Below, in pieces: positions 27,463 to 37,841 of a stretch of 64,000 nt of DNA; position 1 is the first letter of the stretch, and each line of letters starts with the position of its first letter. Position numbers and translations under genes: made by a program. The notes beneath the pieces are model-generated. The model was not told the DNA's origin. It was given only the letters and a program-made list of their open reading frames with translations, and did no database searches. The stretch is taken from contig NZ_RYYL01000003.1 of assembly GCF_004378855.1 (NCBI RefSeq), forward strand, positions 1 to 64,000. The letters are read 5' to 3'. The DNA is from Campylobacter sp. US33a. Lineage in GTDB: Bacteria > Campylobacterota > Campylobacteria > Campylobacterales > Campylobacteraceae.

Positions 27463-27557
27463 ATCATTTTTTCTTATAATTTTGTAAGAAAAATTAGAAA
27501 AATAAAGTAAAATACTGTTTTTATATCATTAAATCAAAAAAGGCTACGACAAAATTC

Positions 27558-28721
27558 ATGAAAAAAATTATCGTTTTATTAATATTATGCTTAAGTAAAA
27601 TTTTTGCTGCAGTAAGCGTTGAGGAATTAAACTGGGCAAATGGTGAAACTTTTTTAAACTTTTTATACAAAAATTCACTCCCATTATCTTTATATTACAA
27701 TCTTGAAAGAGAAGATCAAGAATTAGTAACTGAAATTTTAAGTGATACAAAATTTTATATTTTAAAAAATGATAAAAACGAGCTAGAACAAGTTTTGATT
27801 CCTATCAGTGATGATTTGCAAATTCACATTTATAAAGACAAAGATAATAAATATACTTTAAATTTCTCACCCATTTCTTATGAAAGTGAAACCAAAATCT
27901 TAAAACTCAAAGTCCAAACTTCAGCTTATGTTGATGTATTAAAACAGAGTGCAAGCCCAGCACTTGCAAGAGCTATGGTGAGAGCTTACCGCGGGAGTGT
28001 GGATTTTATCAATATGCAAAAAGATGATGAAGTGATATTGTATTACGAGCAAAAAAGAAGATTGGGAAATATTTTTGGCGATATTAAAATCAAAATGGCA
28101 AGCGTACAAATCAATAAAAAAGCGCATAATATATATTTTTACAATGATACTTATTATAATGAATTAGGCAAAGAAATTGAATCTTTCTTGCTTGCAAAAC
28201 CCGTAGAATACACAAGAATCTCTTCTCATTTTAGCCCCGCAAGATTTCACCCTGTTTTAAAACGATACAGAGCGCATCTAGGCGTGGATTATGCGGCACC
28301 AACAGGAACTCCTGTAAAAAGTGCTGGAAATGGAAAAATCACCTTTGTGGGTACAAAAGGAGGTTATGGCAAAGTAGTGCAAGTAAAACATGATTCTGGT
28401 TATATGACTTTATACGCACACTTGAGTCGTTTTGGAAAAATCAAAACAGGACAAAGTGTAAAAAAAGGACAAGTTATCGCCTATGTAGGCTCTACTGGAA
28501 TGAGTACTGGACCTCATCTTCATTTTGGCTTATACTTAAATAATAAAGCCATTAATCCACTTTCTGTTGTTAAAATCACTAAAGAACAATTAAAAGGGCA
28601 AGAAAAGCAAAATTTTGATCAAGCAGTTAAAGAATACGAAAGCTTTGTTGAAAACCAAATTCAAAATGAAAATTTTACCCCAATTAAAGAAGAAAAATTT
28701 GATAGTTTTATAGCTTTTTGA
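27558..28721 (+). CDS. M23-family peptidoglycan endopeptidase (cell-shape type)
   Basis: The 387-aa protein has a signal peptide (about 1-17), a mainly beta N-terminal region (about 20-215), and a LytM/M23 domain: H-L-G-V-D-Y near residue 245, G-G-Y-G-K-V-V near 273, Y-A-H-L near 290, and H-L-H-F near 321. These carry the zinc ligands H-x(3)-D and H-x-H. The build resembles H. pylori Csd3 and related epsilon-proteobacterial enzymes that trim crosslinks to set helical shape. It appears to be monocistronic, upstream of hpf. Confidence 0.88.
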   Translation: MKKIIVLLILCLSKIFAAVSVEELNWANGETFLNFLYKNSLPLSLYYNLEREDQELVTEILSDTKFYILKNDKNELEQVLIPISDDLQIHIYKDKDNKYTLNFSPISYESETKILKLKVQTSAYVDVLKQSASPALARAMVRAYRGSVDFINMQKDDEVILYYEQKRRLGNIFGDIKIKMASVQINKKAHNIYFYNDTYYNELGKEIESFLLAKPVEYTRISSHFSPARFHPVLKRYRAHLGVDYAAPTGTPVKSAGNGKITFVGTKGGYGKVVQVKHDSGYMTLYAHLSRFGKIKTGQSVKKGQVIAYVGSTGMSTGPHLHFGLYLNNKAINPLSVVKITKEQLKGQEKQNFDQAVKEYESFVENQIQNENFTPIKEEKFDSFIAF

Positions 28722-28762
28722 TAAAAAGTTAAATTTTTCTTTGATAATTTTGATTTTAGTGT

Positions 28763-28768
28763 TATAAT
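28763..28768 (+). promoter_or_regulatory. -10 box of hpf
   Basis: TATAAT 31 nt before the hpf ATG. It overlaps the start of a longer in-frame reading, and so supports the downstream start at 28800, which also has AAAGGAGA before it. Confidence 0.55.
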
Positions 28769-28799
28769 GGCTTGTATATCTAGTTTTAAAGGAGATACA

Positions 28800-29315
28800 A
28801 TGAATACTAGCATAGTAGGAAAACAATTCCATCTTAGTGATGCCATTAAAGAATATGTAGAAAAAAGCTTTGATGCTCTCACAAAATACAATCTCGATCT
28901 TATTTCTATTAGATGTGTTTTGGCCGCAGATGAAAAACATGGTAAAAAGGGTTTTTGGGCTGAATTTAATATCAACCTTGCAGGACATGATACCATAGTT
29001 GTAAAACAAAAAGATAAAGATCTTTACGCTGCGATTGATTTAGCTATTGAGAGATTATCAAAAATTTTAAGACGCACTCATGATAAAAATGTAACCCACA
29101 AAAACCAAGATGAAATTAAAGAAGCCCCTATTTCAAGTTTTGTAGAAGAAGATGAAATAGTTCCAGTTGAGCTTGATTTATATAAGCCACTTGAAATTGA
29201 CGAAGCTTTAGAAAGATTAAAAGCAAGCAATGATATATTTTTAGTCTTTAATGATACAGAAGCTAAAATGAGAGTTTTATTTAAGAAAAAAGATGGCAAA
29301 TTTGGTTTGTTTTAA
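28800..29315 (+). CDS. hpf: Ribosome hibernation promoting factor, long form
   Basis: Long HPF binds the 30S decoding centre in stationary phase and dimerises ribosomes into 100S particles. The 171-aa protein has the S30AE domain at 1-100 (G-K-Q-F-H-L-S-D-A-I-K-E-Y, H-G-K-K-G-F-W-A-E) and the C-terminal dimerisation domain (about 118-171) with P-L-E-I-D-E-A-L-E-R-L and D-I-F-L-V-F-N-D. I start at 28800, which has a good ribosome site and begins the family sequence. A hairpin terminator follows at once. Confidence 0.92.
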   Translation: MNTSIVGKQFHLSDAIKEYVEKSFDALTKYNLDLISIRCVLAADEKHGKKGFWAEFNINLAGHDTIVVKQKDKDLYAAIDLAIERLSKILRRTHDKNVTHKNQDEIKEAPISSFVEEDEIVPVELDLYKPLEIDEALERLKASNDIFLVFNDTEAKMRVLFKKKDGKFGLF

Positions 29316-29318
29316 AAA

Positions 29319-29338
29319 AAAGGGCTTAAAAGCCCTTT
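29319..29338. terminator. Convergent terminator hairpin between hpf and the AsmA-like gene
   Basis: AAAGGGCT (29319-29326) pairs with AGCCCTTT (29331-29338), flanked by an A run on the left. For minus-strand transcription this reads as stem plus U run, so it mainly terminates the AsmA-like gene and may also stop hpf. Confidence 0.6.
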
Positions 29339-29341
29339 GAG

Positions 29342-31870
29342 TTAAAAAATCTTCTTCAGTAAATTATCTAACTTATTTTGTCCCTTATCTTCATTTTTAT
29401 TATTTTCTTTAACTCCTAAAATATTTTTCACCGTCCCAAGCACACTTTTAGCATCTAGTTTAATATTTGGTTTTTGCGTCGTTCCGCTAATTACACCTTT
29501 AAATTCCACCCTATCCAAAGTAGCATCAAATGGCACATTTAAAACGCTGGTTTTAGTATTGATATTTGCATTAATAATCTTAATATCGCTATTTTGTGCT
29601 TGTAAGTTAAGATTAAAATCAACTAAATCTTTATTAATCTTAGCATCCATCTTTGCAGTATGATAAACCTCATTTGTAATATCTTTTCTAGTGAGTAAAA
29701 ATAAAGCATTGGTTATTGCGCTTCTTTTAAGCTTACCTCCGCTAAGATCTAAATTTGCATCACCTTGCTTGCTTAACAGATTATAATCAACATTTGCATT
29801 GATTTTTCCCATATAAAGATCAGTAAAATCGACACCCCTTGCCAAGCTTTGCAAATCCATTTGGTTTAGTTTTGCTTTTAAAACATTGTTTTTCAAATTC
29901 GCATCTAAATTTCCGCCAAAAAGCGCATCACTTTGTATCGTAGCGTCTAAATTTTTATCATAATTTAAATTTCCTTTAAAAAGCGCTTTTCCTTCAAGTT
30001 TTCTATCAAGCAAAAATCCTAGTTTTGAAAAATCATAAGCATCTAAAACATAATCTGAAGTAAGCTTACTTGTGTTGATATTGAAATTTCCTTTGAAGCG
30101 ATCAAGATTTATCAAATCACTTTTTAAATTCACATCAAAATCAACAAGAGAATTTTTAATATCCCCCTTAGCACTAAGATTAAATTTGGTATTTTTAGGA
30201 AATTTTTTCTCTAAAAGTTTACTTAAAACAGCGTCGTTTAAAACTCCATTTGTTTTTAGCTCATAAACTCCTGATAAATTTTTAAAATCCATACTATTGA
30301 GTTTAACTTTAGCATCTAAAATTCCGCTGCTATAATTAGGCTGAGCTGCTAAAATAAAAGCCTTTGTCAAATCAAGTTTTGAAATTTTTAAATCCAAAGT
30401 TTTGCCATTAGAATTTGCAACAAGCTCTCCGCCAGCTATATTGGCATTTACTTGAAGCTTTTTAATTTCATTACCCAAAAGATTTGCATTTGCATTTAAA
30501 TTCACAGTACCTTTAACATCAACTCCAGCTAAAGCTTTAAATTTAGATAAATCCTTCACATCAGCTTTGGTTTGCAAATTTAATTCTTTATTTTCTAAAT
30601 TATAAAAACCCATTAATTGCGTGATATTAACCAAATCAGAATGCAAAATCCCATTATAATCTATCTTGGCATTCTTCGCATTTGCTTTAACATCTAGTGA
30701 AAAATTAGCACTTGGGAAATCAAGCTTAGTAAGCTTTTTTAATCCACTTCCATTTAAAAAACCTTGCTTTGTTTTGACGATTAAATCAAAATTTTTAAAA
30801 TCAAGCCCTTTAGCGTTTAAATTTGCGTCCAATAAGCCCTTAGCTAAATTACCATAGCCAGCTAAAGCAGTTAAATTTTCTATATTAACATCTTTTAAAT
30901 TGACTTGCAAATTTTCATCTTTCAGCTTTGCATTTATATCTCCGCCCAAACCAACCACCTTAGCATTAAGTTCATTTAAAATGTTTTTAATTAAACTCAC
31001 ATTGCCATCCACTTTAACATTTCCACTGAGTTTATTTTGCGTAAGCCTTTGAAGTTTTGATAAATCGGGAATATTTAAAATAAAATCTGAATTTAAAGCT
31101 GCCTTACTCAAATCATAATTTGTTTTTTTACTTTCAAGCTTTAAATAAGAAGTTGCCGTATTGCTTTGAGCATAAATTTGATCATTTTTAATCAAAGCCA
31201 CAATGGTTGATTTGATATTTGAATACGGTAAAGAAAGATTGAAATCTCTTTCTAGCAACTCATAGTTTATAGAAGTTGTATAAAGATTTATGAGTGCATT
31301 ACCATCAGGTTTTAAATCTTTGGCATTAATATCCGCATTAATTTTAAGATTTCCCAAAGCATATCTTGGCAAAGCAAGCAAATCTAAAGCTTCTTCGATT
31401 TTAAGAGTATCAGCCTTTAATTGTAATTTTATAGGATTATAATCTAAAATTCTAGCATCCAAAAGCACATCAGAACCCAACAAATAACCCTTACCATCAA
31501 TAATAAAATCACTGGCTTTTCCTTGAATTTTTCCACCAAAATTCAAATTTTGCTTTAAATTTAAACCCAAATTCTTTGCATAATTTTCATTCAATGAAAT
31601 ATCATAAAGCACATCAAAACCTAAGGTAAATAAACTTGTATTTCCATCAAGCTTGATCGTAGCTATATTTGCAACATCTGCTTCGATATTTAATGTAGAA
31701 AATCTCAAATCAAAACGCGTTAAATTCACATCTAAAGAGGTGCTTTGTTTGATTTTATCCTCGATCAAACCACTGACAATTTTATTGCCAAAACTTGTAA
31801 ATAGCATCACATAAGCTACAAAAAGTAAGAACACAACAATGCCCAATGCAATAAGAAAAAACTTCTTCAT
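29342..31870 (-). CDS. Large AsmA-like/TamB-like periplasmic repeat protein
   Basis: The 842-aa protein has an N-terminal anchor helix (about 5-27) and then a long series of beta-rich repeats with recurring N-L-N-A-x-A-x-L, L-D-L-x-x-x-x-L and K-x-D-F-N-L patterns. The C-terminal stretch V-E-F-K-G-V-I-S-G-T-T-Q-K-P-N-I is typical of AsmA-family ends. Such proteins form beta-groove bridges that move phospholipids from inner to outer membrane. I infer that role from architecture only. The gene stands alone between hpf and groES. Confidence 0.82.
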   Translation of the reverse strand: MKKFFLIALGIVVFLLFVAYVMLFTSFGNKIVSGLIEDKIKQSTSLDVNLTRFDLRFSTLNIEADVANIATIKLDGNTSLFTLGFDVLYDISLNENYAKNLGLNLKQNLNFGGKIQGKASDFIIDGKGYLLGSDVLLDARILDYNPIKLQLKADTLKIEEALDLLALPRYALGNLKINADINAKDLKPDGNALINLYTTSINYELLERDFNLSLPYSNIKSTIVALIKNDQIYAQSNTATSYLKLESKKTNYDLSKAALNSDFILNIPDLSKLQRLTQNKLSGNVKVDGNVSLIKNILNELNAKVVGLGGDINAKLKDENLQVNLKDVNIENLTALAGYGNLAKGLLDANLNAKGLDFKNFDLIVKTKQGFLNGSGLKKLTKLDFPSANFSLDVKANAKNAKIDYNGILHSDLVNITQLMGFYNLENKELNLQTKADVKDLSKFKALAGVDVKGTVNLNANANLLGNEIKKLQVNANIAGGELVANSNGKTLDLKISKLDLTKAFILAAQPNYSSGILDAKVKLNSMDFKNLSGVYELKTNGVLNDAVLSKLLEKKFPKNTKFNLSAKGDIKNSLVDFDVNLKSDLINLDRFKGNFNINTSKLTSDYVLDAYDFSKLGFLLDRKLEGKALFKGNLNYDKNLDATIQSDALFGGNLDANLKNNVLKAKLNQMDLQSLARGVDFTDLYMGKINANVDYNLLSKQGDANLDLSGGKLKRSAITNALFLLTRKDITNEVYHTAKMDAKINKDLVDFNLNLQAQNSDIKIINANINTKTSVLNVPFDATLDRVEFKGVISGTTQKPNIKLDAKSVLGTVKNILGVKENNKNEDKGQNKLDNLLKKIF

Positions 31871-31950
31871 TTTTATCCCTTTATTTTATAATTATCAATA
31901 AACTTTAGTTATTTTGACTAAAGTTTTATTAATATTTTAACTTAAGGTAT

Positions 31951-31979
31951 TGACAAAATTCATTTTTTTATATATAATT
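31951..31979 (+). promoter_or_regulatory. Consensus sigma-70 promoter of groESL
   Basis: TTGACA (31951-31956), a 17-nt spacer and TATAAT (31974-31979): the best full promoter in the window and unusual for Campylobacter, where -35 boxes are normally weak. The transcription start is expected near 31986, inside the CIRCE element. Confidence 0.85.
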
Positions 31980-32006
31980 TTATCACTCTTAACAAAAGAG
32001 TGATAA
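31980..32006 (+). promoter_or_regulatory. CIRCE operator (HrcA binding site)
   Basis: TTATCACTC, 9 nt, GAGTGATAA: a perfect 9-9-9 inverted repeat differing from consensus TTAGCACTC-N9-GAGTGCTAA by one base per arm. It begins directly after the -10 box, so HrcA bound here would block polymerase; heat shock would relieve this. HrcA itself is not in the window. Confidence 0.9.
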
Positions 32007-32049
32007 TTTTAGTTATAAAAACCAAAAATTTAAAATTAAGGAAAGCAAA

Positions 32050-32310
32050 ATGAATTTTCAACCTCTTGGAAAGCGTGTTTTGGTAAAACGCTTAGAAGAA
32101 ACCAATACAACGGCTTCTGGCATTATTATACCAGATAATGCTAAAGAAAAACCTCTTAAAGGTGAAGTTATTGCAGTAAGCAAAGAACTTGACAATATCA
32201 AAAGTGGAGATCAAGTTGTTTTCGCAAAATATGGCGGAACTGAAATCAAACTTGACAATAACGAGTATCTTGTTTTAAACATTGATGATATTTTAGGAAT
32301 TTTAAACTAA
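32050..32310 (+). CDS. groES: Co-chaperonin GroES
   Basis: GroES caps the GroEL ring. The 86-aa protein has [13 protein letters not shown], the mobile-loop region [10 protein letters not shown] near residue 20, and [11 protein letters not shown] near 56. It is slightly shorter than the E. coli protein. It lies 18 nt upstream of groEL under one promoter with a CIRCE operator. Confidence 0.97.
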   Translation: MNFQPLGKRVLVKRLEETNTTASGIIIPDNAKEKPLKGEVIAVSKELDNIKSGDQVVFAKYGGTEIKLDNNEYLVLNIDDILGILN

Positions 32311-32316
32311 TTATAA

Positions 32317-33966
<1,650 letters not shown>

Positions 33967-33977
33967 TTTCTCCCATT

Positions 33978-34009
33978 TTGTAGCCATACCTTTATGGCTA
34001 CAACCTTTT
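33978..34009 (+). terminator. Rho-independent terminator after groEL
   Basis: TTGTAGCCAT (33978-33987), loop ACCTTT, ATGGCTACAA (33994-34003), followed by CC and a T run: a perfect 10-bp stem that separates groESL from the glycan locus. Confidence 0.85.
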
Positions 34010-34059
34010 TTAAACTCTCAAAACCCACAAAAATTTTGGATTTCTTAAGTCAAAAAAGT

Positions 34060-34065
34060 TATAAT
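34060..34065 (+). promoter_or_regulatory. -10 box of lgtF
   Basis: TATAAT 26 nt before the lgtF ATG, downstream of the groEL terminator. It would give lgtF and the following transferase their own promoter. Confidence 0.5.
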
Positions 34066-34090
34066 TTCGCTATCAATATCAAGGCTTAAT

Positions 34091-35641
34091 ATGAACTTAC
34101 AAAAAATCAGCGTTATTATCATAGTAAAAAATGCACAAGATACTTTGAGAGAATGCTTAAATTCCTTAAAAGATTTTGGGGAAATTGTGCTTTTAAACAA
34201 TGAAAGCAGTGATGATACTTTAAAAATTGCTCACGAGTTTGGCAAAGAATTTTCAAATTTATACATTTATGAAAGCGAATTTATAGGCTTTGGAGCTTTG
34301 AAAAACTTGGCTTTAAGCTATGCAAAAAACGAGTGGATTTTAAGCATAGACGCAGATGAAATTTTAGAAGATGAGGCAAAAGAAGAATTAAAAAAGCTTG
34401 ATTTAAATAAATTTAACATTCTAGCCTTGCCACGCAAAAATCTTTACAAAGGCGAGTGGATAAAGGGGTGTGGGTGGTGGCCGGATTTCGTTTTAAGAGT
34501 GTTTAATAAAAATTACACTAAATTTAATGACAATTTAGTCCATGAAAGCCTTATTTTGCCAAGTGGGACGCAAAAAATTTATCTTAAAAATGGCCTAAAA
34601 CATTATGCTTTTAATGATATTTCTCATTTAATTAGCAAAATGCAGTATTACTCAAGCCTTTGGGCTAAGCAAAATTTACACAAAAATAGCGGAATTTTTA
34701 AGGCAAATATCAGAGCTTTTTGGACTTTTTTTAGGAATTATTTCTTTAAAAAAGGGATATTTTATGGTTATAAGGGCTTTATAATTAGCGTTTGTAATGC
34801 TTTAGGAGCTTTTTTTAAATACATGAAACTTTATGAATTAAAATACGAAAAGCCAAAAACTTGTGCTTTAATCATCACTACTTATAACGAGCCAAAACGC
34901 CTTGCTTTGGTGCTTGATAGTGTAAAAAATTTAAGCCTTTTACCAAATGAAGTCATCATCGCCGATGATGGAAGCAAGGAAGAAACAAGGAATTTAATCA
35001 AAGAATATCAAAAAAATTTCCCTTGTATTTTAAAGCATTCTTGGATCGAAGATAAAGGCTTTCGTGCAGCAAAAAGTCGCAATGAAGCCATAAAAATCGC
35101 ACAAAGTGAGTATATTATTTTAATCGATGGGGATATGATTTTAGAAAAAGATTTTATAAAAGATCATTTAAATTTCTCCCAAAAAGGTGTGATTTTACAA
35201 GGCTCTAGGACTATTTTAGAGAAAAGCGAAAGTGAAGAAATTTTAAAAAAAGATGATTTTAAACTTGCTTTTAATAAAAAAGGTTTAAAAAATAAAAAAA
35301 ATGATTTTTTAGCCAGTTTAATCTATAAATTTTCAAAAATCGATAAAAAATTTTTCAAAAAATCAGAGCTTGTGAAAGGTAGCAAGACTTGCAATATGAG
35401 CTTTTATAAAAGTGACTTCGAGGCAATTGATGGTTTTAATGAAAATTTTGTTGGTTGGGGCAGAGAAGATAGTGAGTTTGTAGCTAGATTTTTATTTAAT
35501 AATGGCTTATTTAGACGCCTTAAATTTAATGCCCTAGCTTATCATATATACCATGAAGAAAATAGCAAAAATATGCTAGAAAGCAATCATCAAATTTACT
35601 TAGAGACTATCAAAAATCAAAAAATTTCCTGGAAAGGTTAA
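34091..35641 (+). CDS. lgtF: Two-domain LOS core glucosyltransferase LgtF
   Basis: In C. jejuni, LgtF (Cj1135) adds glucose to HepI and, in two-domain forms, a second glucose to HepII of the LOS inner core. The 516-aa protein holds two GT2 domains: residues 1 to about 250, with I-S-V-I-I-I-V-K-N-A near 6 and S-I-D-A-D-E-I-L near 90; and about 255 to 516, with C-A-L-I-I-T-T-Y-N-E near 257, I-L-I-D-G-D-M near 345 and G-W-G-R-E-D-S-E-F near 455. Both domains look intact, so both linkages are expected. It is the first gene of the locus here. Confidence 0.9.
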   Translation: MNLQKISVIIIVKNAQDTLRECLNSLKDFGEIVLLNNESSDDTLKIAHEFGKEFSNLYIYESEFIGFGALKNLALSYAKNEWILSIDADEILEDEAKEELKKLDLNKFNILALPRKNLYKGEWIKGCGWWPDFVLRVFNKNYTKFNDNLVHESLILPSGTQKIYLKNGLKHYAFNDISHLISKMQYYSSLWAKQNLHKNSGIFKANIRAFWTFFRNYFFKKGIFYGYKGFIISVCNALGAFFKYMKLYELKYEKPKTCALIITTYNEPKRLALVLDSVKNLSLLPNEVIIADDGSKEETRNLIKEYQKNFPCILKHSWIEDKGFRAAKSRNEAIKIAQSEYIILIDGDMILEKDFIKDHLNFSQKGVILQGSRTILEKSESEEILKKDDFKLAFNKKGLKNKKNDFLASLIYKFSKIDKKFFKKSELVKGSKTCNMSFYKSDFEAIDGFNENFVGWGREDSEFVARFLFNNGLFRRLKFNALAYHIYHEENSKNMLESNHQIYLETIKNQKISWKG

Positions 35642-35644
35642 AAA

Positions 35645-36802
35645 GTGAAAAAAGTTGGCGTAATCATACCCATATACAATGTAGAAAATTTTTTAAAAGA
35701 ATGCTTAGAAAGTGTACTTAATCAAAGCTTTGGTGATTTAGAAATTATACTGGTAAATGATGGTAGTACAGATGAAAACTCTTTTAAAATCGCTAAAGAA
35801 TACGCTTTAAAAGATCAAAGAATTACTCTTTTTGATAAAGAAAATGGAGGGCTTAGCTCGGCTAGAAACACAGGACTTGAGTATTTTTATGAAGAATATG
35901 AGTTTGAGTTTTTGGGCGAAGAAGATGGTTTTTATACTTTTAAAATTTCTAATGAAAATCCGCAAAATGTTTGTAAAATTTATAAAAGCAAAAATGCTTG
36001 TGATGATAGAATTTTAAAAACACCTAAGATTGATTATTTGATTTTTATAGATTCTGATAATTCTTGGGAAAAAGATTGTATAAAAGAATGCGTTTTTAGA
36101 ATGCAAGGCGTGGATGTGTTGTGGTTTGATCATTTATGTGTCTATGAAAAAGGCATTGAAGATAAGGGTCAAAATACAAGAATGCAAATTTTTTCTTACA
36201 AAAAAGAGTGTGTTATCAGTCCAAAAGATTATGCAAAAAGAGCGTTAGGGGTCGGTTCAAGAGATATTTCTTTTGGGTGGGGTGGGATGATTGATTTTAA
36301 TTTTTTAAGGCAAATTAGACTTAAATTTATAAATTATATTATTAATGAAGACATACATTTTGGCATGGTTCTTTTTGCTAGTGCGAGTAAAATTTATGTC
36401 CTGCCAAAAAGACTTTATAGATGTTTGCTTAGAGCAAATAGCATTTCAAATCATGATAAAAAAGTAACCAAAGCTAATATTTCTCATTATTTTAAGGCTA
36501 TTTATGAAGCTTTTAATGAAGATGCTAAAGCGGCTAAGGAGTATTTAAAACTAGCAAGTAGAGTAATCACTGCTTTAAAACTTATAGAATTTTTTCAAAA
36601 CAAAGAGGAAAATGAAAATAGCAAAGCCATAAAAGAAGTTTTTTTGCCATTTTATGCAAAAAAGGCTTTGAAATTTAAAAAAGTTAGCATTGACCCTTTA
36701 AATCTTAAAAAAGAATTAAATAAAATAAAGCCTTTTACTAATGGTATTTTGCCTTATGATATATGGAAAATTCTACAAAAAATCAAAAATATTTTCAGCT
36801 AA
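35645..36802 (+). CDS. GT2 family LOS glycosyltransferase (Cj1136/Cj1138-like)
   Basis: The 385-aa protein starts with GTG. It has a GT-A domain with G-V-I-I-P-I-Y-N-V-E-N near residue 5, L-V-N-D-G-S-T-D near 38, and an acidic D-S-D near 133 that serves as the metal/sugar-nucleotide site, followed by a helical C-terminal region. It closely parallels the gene at 37842-38999. Homologues in C. jejuni LOS loci transfer galactose or glucose to the outer core; donor and linkage cannot be read here. It follows lgtF after 3 nt and ends convergently on the next gene. Confidence 0.85.
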   Translation: MKKVGVIIPIYNVENFLKECLESVLNQSFGDLEIILVNDGSTDENSFKIAKEYALKDQRITLFDKENGGLSSARNTGLEYFYEEYEFEFLGEEDGFYTFKISNENPQNVCKIYKSKNACDDRILKTPKIDYLIFIDSDNSWEKDCIKECVFRMQGVDVLWFDHLCVYEKGIEDKGQNTRMQIFSYKKECVISPKDYAKRALGVGSRDISFGWGGMIDFNFLRQIRLKFINYIINEDIHFGMVLFASASKIYVLPKRLYRCLLRANSISNHDKKVTKANISHYFKAIYEAFNEDAKAAKEYLKLASRVITALKLIEFFQNKEENENSKAIKEVFLPFYAKKALKFKKVSIDPLNLKKELNKIKPFTNGILPYDIWKILQKIKNIFS

Positions 36803-37776
36803 TCTTGCATAATAATTTTGTCTATGCAAGAGTCTTTTTTTATGGTTCTAAAATGTGTGAGTTTATGCAAAAAGCTTTGTTTTTTGATATCTTGCCAAAG
36901 TAACTCATTAAATTTATCTTTAGCATGAAATTGTAATAAATGGCATTCTATATCGCTTTTGTTTTCATAACTTTCATTTTTGATATAGTTGTTTTGTTTT
37001 AGGAGTTCGTAGATAATATGCAATACAAAATAATAATGATTATTTGCATTTTTTTCTTTTTGCCAATAATTCATCAAAATATCTCTTAAGGCACAAATAG
37101 AAATATTATCGACCTTGGCAATCACAAAACTACTAAACATTCTAACCAAAAAATCCTCATTCCAGTTAAAATAACCATAAGAAAAATAAGGACTTTTAAT
37201 GATTTTTTTTAATTCTTCTTTGTTTGGCTTATTTTGCGCTCTTTCGAAAGCAAAAAACTCTCTATCTCTTAGAGTTTGGGGTATTTTATCACTTAAAAAT
37301 ATGCTCGCATCACACCAAATTCCACCATAAGTTGCTAGTAAAGATACTCTTAAAAGATCAGAAAAAAATACTATGGTTTTTTCTCCAAAAGTTTTTTTTG
37401 TGATTTTTTCTAGCACAAAAGGCGGAAAATCCAAATAATCTTTTATATTTTTTTCATTTAAAATGATAATTTCATATTCATCGCCCATTTGTTTTTTGAC
37501 AGATTTAAAGCATTGTTTTATCATATCACTTGCATTTTCTTCGCCTTGAAACCATAATTGCCATATGATTTTATTACTTTTAAAATCTTGTTTTTTTTCA
37601 AAACTATATGGAGGAATTTTGCCCTTTAAAAAGGGTTGTATGTAATTTTCATCTAAATATTTACTTACTTTTGGATGCTCCATTTTATACGCTATATGAG
37701 TTCTTAATTTTCTTCTTAAAGGTCTTATAGGGATTAATTTACTTAGTTTATGCGTTGTATTATTGTATAAATTCAT
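36799..37776 (-). CDS. Capsule-type/GT32-like glycosyltransferase (Cj1137c-like)
   Basis: The protein contains I-I-W-Q-L-W-F-Q-G near residue 70 and G-G-I-W-C-D-A-S near 170, the DxD-containing block of 'capsular polysaccharide synthesis' transferases that act with small sugar donors. I choose the start at 37776 (325 aa): it has AAAAGG upstream, and the longer frame to 37836 would run through the promoter of the divergent gene. It is the reverse-strand member of a plus-minus-plus trio. Donor and acceptor are unknown. Confidence 0.8.
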   Translation of the reverse strand: MNLYNNTTHKLSKLIPIRPLRRKLRTHIAYKMEHPKVSKYLDENYIQPFLKGKIPPYSFEKKQDFKSNKIIWQLWFQGEENASDMIKQCFKSVKKQMGDEYEIIILNEKNIKDYLDFPPFVLEKITKKTFGEKTIVFFSDLLRVSLLATYGGIWCDASIFLSDKIPQTLRDREFFAFERAQNKPNKEELKKIIKSPYFSYGYFNWNEDFLVRMFSSFVIAKVDNISICALRDILMNYWQKEKNANNHYYFVLHIIYELLKQNNYIKNESYENKSDIECHLLQFHAKDKFNELLWQDIKKQSFLHKLTHFRTIKKDSCIDKIIMQD

Positions 37777-37805
37777 AGTTTTAAACCTTTTTAAAATTAT
37801 TTTAT

Positions 37806-37811
37806 TATAAT
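37806..37811 (+). promoter_or_regulatory. -10 box of the second GT2 gene
   Basis: TATAAT 31 nt before the ATG at 37842, in the short gap to the divergent capsule-type transferase. It supports separate transcription of this gene. Confidence 0.5.
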
Positions 37812-37841
37812 AGCTAAAAATATTTAAGGTTTTCAAATTTT

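Noticed and set aside
28590-29009. Minus-strand open frames of 139 and 111 aa over hpf and the M23 gene end
   Set aside because: They lie fully under well-supported plus-strand genes and cross the hpf promoter; low-complexity Phe/Lys composition.
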